From contig CAMRHE010000077.1 in the NCBI GenBank assembly GCA_947044405.1, positions 806,001 through 870,000 of the forward strand: 64,000 bases of DNA, written 5' to 3'. Under the pieces are notes generated by a model that saw only the letters and a list, made by a program, of their open reading frames with translations, had not been told where the DNA came from and ran no database searches. The DNA comes from Leptodactylus fallax (Eukaryota; Chordata; Amphibia; Anura; Leptodactylidae). Every line of letters begins with the position of its first letter. The first letter of the stretch is position 1. The position numbers and the translations under genes are program-made. Positions 1-12,100 of the stretch are shown here, one piece after another.

Positions 1-61
1 GGTTGTCTTGATGGGACTACCCTTTTAATGGTTTTCTTTCCCTTGTTTGTGACTATTACAG

Positions 62-186
62 GTGAAGTCTTTCTAGGGGGCCAGGAACATTTCTACATGG
101 AGACCCAGAGTATCCGAGCTGTCCCTAAAGGAGAAGATGGAGAAATGGATATGTATTTGGCTACCCAAGATCCAACTCATACACAG
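62..186 (+). CDS. AOX: AOX exon a (first in window)
   Basis: This is the first exon in the window. It begins inside a Gly codon after acceptor TATTACAG and ends in phase 0 before GTAAAG. It encodes [17 protein letters not shown] through [10 protein letters not shown]. The Gln of LATQ aligns with XDH Gln767, which contacts the molybdenum centre. Confidence 0.93.
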
Positions 187-3100
187 GTAAAGTAACATTA
201 AAGGGACTGTGTCACCAGAAATTGACCTATTTTTTATGTTATGCTAATTTTTAGGAATGTATTTTTTTTTTTAAAGTACTAAACACTACGGACAGTAGAT
301 GATGTGGCAACTTATCTAGCCCCATCCTTGCACAGAATGTTTGTAGAAATCTCTCCCATATACCACAATGGGTTGGCTCCAGTCTATTTCTGCCTATGGT
401 CATGAGACTGCTGCAAAGCATATCACAAAATGCTGTTAACAGAGCAGAGGATATGCTTAAACAAGATTGCAAACCCCATAATCCTGTACAGAAAATAGAA
501 TTTAAAAAATCTGCAATCTGAAAATTAAAATGTATTAAAGGGATTCTATCATTGGGAAACCCTATTTTCATTAACAGCACATCGGAATAGCTTTTAGAAA
601 GACTATTCGTCTCCTACCTTTATTTTTCTGATTCGCGCCGCTGTTTTGGAGAATTTTCTTCTTTCTTTATGCAAATTAGTCTTCAGAAAGCACAGGGGGC
701 GTCCCCTGCGCTCACATCACATGCTCTTCAGAAGATCCAGCGCCGCCTCTCCGCAGCGTCAGCACGTGCCCATCGTGTCTGTTCGGAATCGAAATCCCGT
801 GCATGCTCAGTCGACTCGCCATTTCGCGTTGGACAGAGGCGACTGCGCATGTCCAGTCGGCCATTTTGACGTCAAAGTGGCAGAGCCGACTGAGCATGTG
901 CGGGATTTGGATTCCGAACAGACACGATGAGCGGGTGCTGACGCTGCAGAGAGACGGCGCTGGATCTTCCGAAGAGCGTGTGATGTGAGCACAGGGGACG
1001 CTCCATGTGCTTTCTGAAGACAAATGTGCATAAAGAAAAAAGAAGAAAATTCTCCAAAACGGCAGCGCGGAGCAGAAAAATAAAGGTAGGAGACGAATAG
1101 TCTTTCTAAAGGCTATTCCGACATGCTGTTAATGAAAATAGGGTTTCCCAATGATAGAATGCCTTTAAAAACAAGTGATGTATTTTACCATCTGGTTTTA
1201 AAAAAAAAATTGCAATACAGTCCCTAGAAACTGGCTCACCTGGGTAAGCATGGGCACATGCAATCCTCATGGCAACCAATGAAATTATAGCTGTTATTTT
1301 ATTCCACAGACACTTTCAGAATCTGTATTTTACTAATACAAAACGGGAATTTGTCATTTTATCTCTCCCTTAATATAAGCAGAAAATCATGTACAATACA
1401 ATCCTAACACAAAACACAGAGTCTAATGAATTAAAGTAATAAAATCATTTTATTCAGTTGTGTATGCTCGACAAAAAAAAAAATCCCCAGCAAAAACAGA
1501 TCTTCTTTTTTTTTTTTTTTTTCCATTTTTCGCATGTGGAGATGGATAGCCATTTGTTTACATAGAGATCAATGTAATAAAAAAACAAATCTCTTTCTGC
1601 CTGTTTTTTATGAAGGATACCAAAAACATAGTATACCATACTTTTGTGTCTTTCAAAAAAAAGGACAAAATTGATCGCTATGTAAATGGATGGTCATCCC
1701 TTTGCATCATTTTTTTGCATCTCCTTTTGTAACTTAAATGCATGTAAACAAGCATGACGTGAATGGACCCTAACGTTTCAGAAGAGAACAGTCAACTTGC
1801 ATATCCACAGCTAACTATATTAGAGGCTATTTACACAGGGGAATTTGGAGAGGAAGAATTTGAGGCAGTCTTCCACCCCAGATTCCTCTCCAAATATTTG
1901 CTCTGTGTAGAGTAGAGGTTTGGCTTTCCACTGCGGGTTTGCATGCTGATTAACCTCAGATACAATCAGTGTCGGACTGGGATGTCTAGGGCCCACCAGT
2001 GGAATTGTTTCTAGGGGCCCACTGCCAGGACCCTTGCAGATCAGCTGTACCGAGAAAGGACAGCTAAAAATATTAACCTGTCAGGAGTCATGCTTCTCAC
2101 CCGCCATACGATGTGCACCACTGCATTACCTAAACCCACTGCTACACCCTGTATGGCAAGTGAACAGTGTGGCTCCAAGAAATGTTACCATTACCTGTAG
2201 CTGCTCTGTCCTGGAAAAGCTGATCTGCAGAGGTCCTGGCTGTTGTATCCCCGCAGATGTAATATTGATGGCCTATCCTAAGGACAGGCCATAAATATTA
2301 GAAAAATGGATAAATCCTTTAAAGAGGTTATCCAGGTATTGAAGCAACCCATGTGGCGAGCAGAAGGTATAAAATAAAACACATACTCACCTGTCCTGCA
2401 CTCTGTTGTCCGCTACCAGTGTCCATTCAGTATCGTGCCAGCGCCTTCTTGCTGGGAGTCCTGCACCTCATGTGACCCATAAGACCAATTAGATACAGGA
2501 TTTCCAGAAATGAGGCGCCACCATGACACCGAACAGGCACAGCCAGGGGACAATGGGGTGCTGTGGACAGATGAGTATGCTTTTTTTTTTAATTTTTACA
2601 ACTCCCTGGCCGCCACAGTGGTTGATCCAATTTATGGACAACCTCTTTAAAGGGGTTGTCTGGGACAAATTTTTTTATGGCCATTTCACTGGGGAACAGT
2701 GATAGGGCCATGATATTGTGTCGGGGCAGTGATGGGTGCTAACATCCTGTGAGGGAGACATTAAACTGTGTGGGGCATATTAAAGGGGTTGTCCAGGGTT
2801 AATTTTGATTTTTATGGCCTATCCTCGGGCCACTTCCAGCTCCGGTTCTGTACAAAATACAGAGCTGGAAGCAGAAAGCTCCATCCGCTGTACAGCAGCT
2901 CGGAGCCTTCACTGCAGCTCAGTTCCCACTGACTTTAATATGTGCTGAGATGTAGTGAAGGTGCCCGGCCCTTATACAGTGGACAGAGCTTTCTGCTTCC
3001 GACCACGTATTGTGTACAGGACGGGTGCTGGAAGTGGCTCCGTACTGCTGATCAGTCCGTGGGCCGGGTGTCGGCCCCCTACAGATCAGGTATTTATGGC

Positions 3101-6100
3101 CTATCCTCAGAATAAACTATAAAAAATTATGCATGGGCAACCCCTTTAATATAATCACCTAATGTTCCACACTTTACAGAGGTTGTCCAGCATATTTTTT
3201 TTTTTTTTTTGTAATTAGTCTGGGGGAGGTGAAAAAAAAAAACAAAAAAAAAAAAACATACTCACCTGTTCCCGGTGCTCCGGTGTCCTTCCAGCACGGT
3301 CCGGTCCTGCAGCTCCGCTGTCTTCTTTTGCCGGAAGTCCTCACTGGCTGTGATGTCCCAGGTCCCTTCCCTTAGGCTGCTGATTGGCCTCAGGCGTCAC
3401 GTACAGAAGAAAACAACAGAGTTGCAGGACCGAACAGCGCTGGGAGACACTAGGGTCAGGAGAGTAACACTAGGTTCACACTTGCGTTCGGGTTTTCGTT
3501 TGGGGAGTCTGCTTGGAAACCCCACGAACGGAAACCTTACCCGCTTAAAAGCGGTTACCTGCGAAAACCCGTGGACCCCATAAACTATGATGCTCCAAAA
3601 AGGGCTTTTCTCTGTGCATTTTTTAAACAGGTTTGGGGACAGAAACCCCGAACAGAGTACATGCGCAGGTGTGATCCCAGCCTAAGTTGTTGTTTTTTTT
3701 TTTTTTTTTCACCTGCCCCAGCCTAATTAAAAAAAAAAAAAAATAGGATAGGATAGGGCCGTGATGGCGAACCTATGGCACGCATGCCAGAGAGGGCACG
3801 CAGAGCCCTCTCAGTTGGCACGCGCTCCGTTGCCGTGATTGCTCACTAACGGGGAATCCGGTACAGGATTCCCCGTTAGTGAGCGATCGCTTCTTTCAGC
3901 TGTATGTGCAAATGCACATACAGCTGAAAGTTGTCAGTGTAGGCCGTGGTCCGCGGAGCCACAGCCTACACTGACTGCAGAGTGTGACCTCTGCCCCGAC
4001 GCAGGCGCGATGACGTAAATCATCAGCGCCTGCGATCAGAAGAAGAAGAAGGAGGACGCGCTCCGTGGGACTGCAGCTCTTCGTGGGACAAGGTAAGTAA
4101 CATAAACTACTGTGTGGGGGCCTTCTGTGGTGCATATACTACTGTATGGGGGACACTGAAGCATCTACTACTGTGTTGGGGGACACGGTGAAGCATAAAC
4201 TACGTAATGTGCGGCGTACGGGGGGGCCCTGGCCAGGAGCGGGAAGAGGTAAGTGAATAGGGGCCGTTACCACTCCTCCACTGCCTATTAAAAAAAAGCA
4301 GTGGGGGTCCGGTAGGGCCCCCCTACCGGCACGGGGCCCGCCGGGGGATTCACCGGTCCCCCGGTGGGCCAGTCCAACCGTGGATACAAAGGGGTTACTT
4401 AGAATAAGTCTTGCACCAGGGGTTCTGCCACTGAATCTGCAGCAAAATCAAACAGGACACATTTATAGGTGTGCTGGAAAAAAAAGAAATGTCAGTCACT
4501 GTCTCCCTTTCAAAACAATAGGCATTTTCTAGCCAGAGTTTGGAACTGATTTTGAGGCGGAATGTGAGCAGCCCCTTAAAAAGAAATGTTCTTTAGCTAA
4601 ATAAATGTAACAACATATAATATGTGAGTGGTCTACAATTATATAAACAATATTAAACATAATACATTTTAATTTTCATCATCCATATGCTCTATAGAGT
4701 CTTATAAGTGCAGCACTGAATGTACCTGCCAACAGGATTGCATGTCATGTGAAGAGAGTTGGAGGGGCTTTTGGAGGAAAAGCTACTAAAACAGGATATC
4801 TGGCAGCAATCACTGCAGTTGCTGCCTACAAGTAAGTGATCGTGTATGCAAAATGTAATGGTTAGTTTTGCATCAAAGGCAGCAGCTTCCTGGACTTTAC
4901 AAGTGTGTTTGTTTGCTGGGTGCCAAATAGTATAGCAGGTAACAGCAATCCAAAAGAAATGACTTTATTCAGCTTGTAAATGATTGCAGGAATGAAAATA
5001 ACAAAACATCCTAGCCCATGCACGGGGCAATACCTCACTTCATGAACCCTGACTACTTCTAAGGGCAAGGTAACTGAGGTTTCTCCTTTGCGGTCTGGCT
5101 CAAACTGAGCTTAGCCAAGTTACTTCTTGAGGACCGACCACTTGTCTGTCTCCCACTGGTCCACTCTCTAGCTGCGTCTGCAGGTTACAAGCCGCACCCA
5201 TCTCCTGGGCACTTTTTCTGTACAGTTTGGCCCAGGTATGGGTGTGGTCAAGGTCCTTTTAAGGCTAAGGCCCCACATGGCATCCCTCAGCAAAAAAGCG
5301 CTGAATAACTCCACAGATACCTAAATAAAATCATGTATGTGCAATGCATCTACAATGTTAGTCAATGGGGACGCTGATGGACGAGTTGGGTCACATGACT
5401 CCCCCAACAGTGGCTATGCCTCGACGCTATTTCACTGCTAATACATAGAGACCTGGTAGTAAACTGTACACCAGCTGTATCTACAGTAGGAGACATGGGG
5501 GGAACCTGCATCAGCTATTATTGGTACGTTTGTGTTGTTTGCAGCAGAGTGCTTAATGAAAGTGACCAACCCATTTAAAGGAACACCCCAACTATAACTG
5601 ATTAAACTATGTTATACTTAGTTCAGGGCCTGGGTGCGCAATGTACAACATGTTCATTCTCTCTTGGGTACTCTTTGAATCCAGTCTTCCCCTTAGGCTT
5701 GCACTAGGCATAAGATATTACTTGCAGCACATTCTTTACCATCCTGTAATAAAGTCTGGTTGTATCAGTAAAAACACAAGTGTGAGTGTATTAATACCAT
5801 TTTTTACCTCCTTTGATGTTTACTTTTGCAATGGTGATTTTAATTCCAGGACAAAGCGTGCAGTTCGCTGTGTCCTGGAACGTGGAGATGACATGTTAAT
5901 TACTGGAGGACGACATCCATACCTTGGGAAATATAAAGTAAGTTAAAATGGAGTACCTCCTGCCTCCATAGACGAGCAGAACTTAGTAAACAGTGTAATA
6001 TAGTTGATAACCAGTCTGTGCACCAGTCCTGAACTACATCGCTCCTTCAGCCAGTCCCTTTAGTAGCCTTGCTTTGTGTGCTTTGTCAGTGTGCTATCCG

Positions 6101-9100
6101 TGTTGGTACACTGACGCATCCTTTTGTTGTGGCCCCATAAATATGACTGTATATTATCACGAGTCCATGTGGGTGGCACACGGATATCATGTTTTCTCAC
6201 AGACGTGTACATGCACACGTTCATGTGCATGTGGCCTTATTCTACATGTAGATTCATAGCTGGCTTAGAGGGTACTTAAAGGGGTCACCCGGGAAGCCTA
6301 AAAGATAAATAAAATTAAACCATTACAGCCTTGTAACATAGTGTTCCTTAGCTACTACAAGGATTGCCTTTCAGCTCCTTGTTCTGCTACCTTTGCCACG
6401 CTTCACTTTTGTGTTAGGGGCTTAGTCTTTCAGTCCTGGTGTCCTCCTGTTTTCCCTGCACCACAGCTGTTTCCGCCCTGTAAGGCATTTCACCACATTG
6501 CCAAAATACATTGCTGTGTCCTCCTATTATTCTTGGGACGTCATTGAACATGTAACCACAATTGACCATTAGTCTTACTCTGTTCCGTCATGACATGAAT
6601 ACTGATAACCCAACACTAGTGGTAGGACACAGCCCTCAGTTTTGTGATGTAGGGTCATGTCATCATTTATACTAAAAGTATAGGCTTGCCTTAGATATAT
6701 AGATACTTTTTGTTTCTATATATGGAAAACGTTCAGTATACAGTATATTTGACATACCCATGACATATCACTTGTGTATCATTATATAGATAAAATGTCA
6801 GTTGTGTGTATTTAACTCTTTATGTATCATGCCCATGAATATTGCAACTTATGATATTTAACAAACAGATTTACTTTTATGACTCTGAACGGGGATTGCC
6901 AATGTATATTCTATTAATTTTTTTCTGTTTTTTTATTTCATTTATTTTCTATTTAGATATTTTGATTCTTATTCATTTGTGTTGTTAAGGTACTATTTAG
7001 ACAATATAGAGAAAATGTTTTGGGGTTTTTTAATGCCAAAATTTGTCTTTCAGGTTGGGTTTATGAATGATGGCCGTGTAACTGCTCTGGATGTTTCTTA
7101 TTTTAGTAATGCTGGATCAACATCAGATGACTCTGTCCTTGTGAGTTTTTGTTTTTTCTTATATCCTCCATGAACGCACATTGTTTGTCATGATATATCT
7201 TAGGAAATCACATGAGACGCACATGCCATCCCAAATAGTAAAAACAATTGGTTTGCATTTTATAGTTGCTTCAACCAATATTGTCTTCTCCAAGAACATT
7301 GGACCATTAAAAAGAGAGAGTGGATACAATGTAATCTTCCCACTCATAATCCAATAACTAATTCCTGATATAATCTGTTTTTCAGGTGGTAGAGATTGCT
7401 TTGATGAACATGGACAATGCCTACAAAATACCCAATCTGAGATGCAAAGGGAGTGCCTGCAAAACGAACCTACCATCGAACACTGCCTTCCGGGGATTCG
7501 GATATCCTCAAGCTGCTTTTGTAACTGAAACCTGGATGAGTGAAATACCTATTAAGACTGGGCTTCCGCCTGAGAAGGTAAGTAGAATAGATCTGAAGTG
7601 ACTGGAGGGCCTCTTTTATCTACTATATTCATTTTTGTACGACAAACTTATAACCATCCTACTTTATTGCCAGATCTAGTTGTTTGACGTGGCCACAGTG
7701 CTCACACGAACTCCCTAGCACCTTCAGTCAGCTGGTCAGCAGGGGTGCCAGTGTCAGGTCTCCACTGAGCTCTTGATTTATTCTGAGGATAGGTTATCTA
7801 CCTCTTTTACTCTTTGTAGATGTATTAAATATATAATATTGCATTTAATTATATTTAGTCTTACATTTATATCCAACAAAATGTTTGAAAATTGATACAT
7901 TATTGTTATTTAAAAAAAATAAAAAAATGTCGAACAAAGCATAAATAGACCTTCCATATACCTTACTGGGTTATTCTGAAGGGGTTATGCTAATAGAGAG
8001 GGCTTATTGAGAAGCCTCACCTAGTAGCCAGAGCCAAGAACAAGTACAAGAGGTATCTCTCCTACTGGAGGGTCTGGCATGTCCATGCTTTACATAGATA
8101 GACCATTGATTTCAATAGACCTAGTGAAAGCTTCTGTTATAATTCAACTTTTGTTACAATTTAACTTTATTGAGAACTAATGGCACAGAAAGTAAGCAAT
8201 AGTTTAGATAAACATAAAGTAATGTAAGAATGAGAAAGTGGATCCTTTGGATGAAGAAGTAGGACCCATACAGCAAACAACAAAACAACAAAGTCAGTTC
8301 CTCATTGTGAGCCAACTTGGCAAAAGGACAATACTTGGCAAGGGTCAATAGTTTCTGAGAGCAATAGTGTTGATGAGGCAGAGCTGATGCAGTGGAGCTT
8401 GGTTTTAGCAGAGTTGACCCAGTTGTATAGTCGTGTTAGACCACTAGTATAGCAGAGCAGTCTTTGATGTAGCAAATAGTAGTAAATGTGTTACTCATTA
8501 GTGTAATTAAAAAAGCATGTAGTTGATAATTAAAAGCTGTGTGTGCATTGTAGAACAGCTGACTTGCTGTGAGATTGTGGTATATTAGTTTTGTGCTGTT
8601 ACATTTTAATTCGTATATACTGTATTTCCTGATACAGTATATTACAGTATTAATGACACTAGCACGTTGTCATCTCTGTATTTCAGGTCAGGGAGCTAAA
8701 TCTGCACAGGGGAATTGGCACGAACCATTTGAAGCAGGAGATAGATGCCAGGACTTTGATTATGTGCTGGAATGAATGCATAGAGAAGTCTTCCTACCAC
8801 AACCGAAGACTGGCCATTGAGGAATTTAATAAACAGAACTACTGGAAGAAGAGGGGCTTGGCCATCATTCCTATGAAATTTCCCATTGGATCCATTTCTA
8901 AATTTTTTGGGCAGGTAATGTCAGCTAGTCATGGTGCTTTGTTTAGATTAGAACAATGTATGCAATATCCTCTAACTTGTCTCTATTTCACAGAAACTTA
9001 CCATAGTGATACAGCCATCAAATATATTTTCCACATGATAACCCTACATGTACACGATTGTGCGCTTTGTCAGTGTGCTAGCCGTGCTTTTACAGATGTT

Positions 9101-12100
9101 ACCTTATAGGATGATATTGTAGGAAGAGAAAACAGTTTCAGAATTGGAAGTGCTTACTGATATGTGCATGTCAACAAAAAGTGTTCCAAATAGTCACTTT
9201 ATTCTGACTAAAACTACATGAATATGCTATTAGGAATAAAAGATCAGACTCCTTCCACTGCTGGCTCATTTCTCCTAAGATTTAAAGGGTTGTCTAGGAT
9301 TACAGTATATTATTTCTAATGATTCCTCAGGTCCTGTCTGTCTCAGCCTGTATATGGTGCTTCCCACCTCTACATGAATATGGAGAACACCTCTGTGCAA
9401 CAGTCACATGACAGATCTATCACTATTAGTGCCCAAGTAATGAATGCATTGTGAGCGCATGAAAACACTGCCAGACAGTGAGGGCATTAGAAATAATAAA
9501 GATGACAGAACCTATCCCGTACTATATATGAATTAAACACCATTATATTTCTTCTTTCCAAAGGTGTTTGATAAGAGCAGAAAGGAAAGCTCTTTTTTCC
9601 AGATTTAAAGAGAACAGGAAGGGGTATTGGTGGCAGTGGGCTCAGAATTGGTTGAAAACCTAAAAGTATTGACAGTTTCATCAGTGTTTTTCTGATGCTG
9701 CCCATGTCCCATCTGGTCACACAAAATTCAATCAAGTTCTCAAGGAGCAGATCTCTGAAGTATGTCTAAGGCGTGGCTACAAAGAAGTAGTTGGTCAACT
9801 TCTTTTCGTAGATGATAACAGATTATAATATGCCTTGCTGGTTAGTTCCATCTGATCAATAAACTGCAAAGACTTCAGATTTCTCTGTCCAAGCTTCAGT
9901 CTCCAAACATCCCTCTATCCGAGAAAATGGGAAACAAAAACCTCTGAGTGAAACTCCACTCACCACCCGATTCTTATGTCAAGCATGTCTTTATTTTACT
10001 CACAAGATCCCAAAGCTTTCAAAGCACTTAACACTAAAAATATCTCAATGGTAAACTGCAAGACACAACTTGAGATTCGGCATCCAGGCATGACCTCATT
10101 ACTCATCGTAAACTATTCATAAGTCATGTTCATAGTTGTATATAAAAATAATAATTTATATACTAAATAAGTTGGATATTTGCTTAGAGTAGAGAAGTTT
10201 GAAGCTATAGCACAATGGAACAGATGGAATTCCAAGTAGATTGTTGGGTAATTTAAATGAGTATTCCTGTTAGAGCAAGTTACCCTGGGTAACTTGCTGA
10301 TCGGTGTGGACCTCCACCAGTCTCAAGAAGTGGTGTGTTTTGCACCCCAGGTTTGAATGGAGCAACTGGTCATACAGTGCACTCATTTGAATTGGGACCG
10401 CCGAGAAAGTACTTGGCTACCTCTGGTGGTCCCCATTCAAATAAATGGATCAGTGCATGCTGTGCGACCAGCTGCTTCATTCAAAACTGGGGGACAAAAC
10501 AACCCAATTCTCGAGATCGGTGCTGATCCCAGTGGTGGTACACCCACTGATCAGCAAGTTGTCCCCTATCCTTTGGATAGTGTATCTTTCTGTAACTGCA
10601 CTACCCATTTTAAATCATCCCAATCCTACTGTTGGAGGCAGCACAAAGTATATTCTGTTGTTGCCTGAAAATGTCCGCTCATCTCAAGTATCTTGTGGTA
10701 TTTTTTATAAAACAAAATAGTAATATTCATATCTTACTAAGTGATAATTCTTCTGTATTAATTCAGAAAACAAATAAGGTTCATAGCATAGCAACAATGA
10801 AAGCTAATATTTTTGGTGACTTTTTTTATGAGCCAAACATGAAACCTCAGCGCTGATTATTTCTTGCTGCATTTACTGTCCTTGGTTATAGGCGGCTGCT
10901 CTTGTCCATGTCTATTTGGATGGATCGGTCTTAGTCAGTCATGGTGGTGTAGAGATGGGACAAGGTGTTCACACAAAGATTACACAGGTACATTTCTGAA
11001 TTATATCTGCCATGTTTAATCCATAAAATGGACATGTATTAATATGACATTACAATTATGCGTTTTTCCCATCCCAGGGTTTCACCTGTCCTTCTGTCTC
11101 CTCTCCCCTCCACTTCCTGGTTTTCAGCTCATGCCAGCAGTGTACTTAATGTGTTCTTGTTCTAAATTGCAGCTATCTCTGGATTTACATCCAGAGGTAA
11201 GAATCACTGATTTAAGAACTATTTTATCAGGGCTCAGCAGCTCAGAGCACTTTGCAGAAAGAGAGAGAGAAATAGAAGAGAATATAAGTGGCTGGGTGCA
11301 AAGATTCAGTTATCAGCCCGACCAGAGAGGGGGCCTGAAACTTAGGCACTGAGCTGAAAACACTGAGGATACATATTCAGCTGTATATTGGGTAAAACAC
11401 TTCAGTTAGCTTAACCCCTTAACGCTATTCCACGTACATGTATGTCAGGGAATGTGGTTAGTTACCGCATCCCCAAGTACAGGTACGTGACAGTGATCGA
11501 CCGGGCTCAGAAGCAGAGCCCGTGCAATCACCGCGGGAGGCCGGCAGTATCTGACAGCCAGGACAGTGATAACACCGATCCCCTCTGTTTAACCCTTAAG
11601 ATGATCGCTATTGACCGCAGCATCTTAAGTGTTTGAAAATTAAAGTAAATGCCGCGGGCGGCATCAGGAGCGGGTGTTAGCTGTACCTGACAGCTAACAC
11701 CACACTCCTTCACCCCCGATCGAAGCTGAGCTTCGAGCGGGGGTTTTAACCCCTTGGATGCTGCGGTCAAACATCAAATTTCATATTTCTTTTATAAATA
11801 AATACAAAAATATTGATCGATGTTTACCACTAACATGAAGTACAATGTGTCATGAAAAAACAATCTCAAAATCACTTATGTAAGTTAAAGCGTCTCAAAG
11901 TTATTGCCATATAAAGTGACACATGTCAGTTTTGAAAAACGAGGCCTGGTCCTTAAGGCACTTTTGGGCTATGTTCTTAAGGGGTTAAGCTACAAGTTTA
12001 AATATGATCCTTGAGATGGGAATATCCCTTGATAGGTTATCATAATGAGATCAGTGGGTGTCAGACACCAATGATCAGATGTTCTTAGCAGCCTATGGTA

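Larger units (their letters stand above)
1967..4382. mobile_element. hAT-like element carrying nested MITEs
   Basis: The left end CAGTGTCGGACTGG and the right end CCAGTCCAACCGTG are inverted repeats (11 of 14 match). Flanks are GATACAAT (1959-1966) and GATACAAA (4383-4390), a decayed 8 bp target duplication as expected for hAT. No transposase is seen. The interior holds at least three TTAA MITEs and a short tandem array at about 4090-4200 (units around ACTACTGTGTGGGGG). A second hAT-like tip, GTGATGGCGAACCTATGGCA, sits near 3771. Confidence 0.6.
187..4697. other. AOX intron a, packed with mobile elements
   Basis: No coding signal. It holds one palindromic MITE near its start and a large hAT-like composite near its end, annotated separately. 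Sequence 1170-1960 is AT-rich with poly-T and poly-A runs and shows no recognisable element. Confidence 0.6.
5938..8686. other. AOX introns c to e, mostly unique-looking
   Basis: Non-exonic parts show no open frame with family features. A one-sided MITE arm (TTAAAGGGGTCACCCGGG) is at about 6277. At 8150-8350 an AT-rich block starting TTTAACTTTATTGAGAA looks like a reverse-oriented retroposon tail; that is a guess. Confidence 0.4.

Noticed and set aside
712..1057. Overlapping open frames on both strands
   Set aside because: They lie inside a GC-rich palindromic MITE; mirrored frames arise from the inverted repeat.
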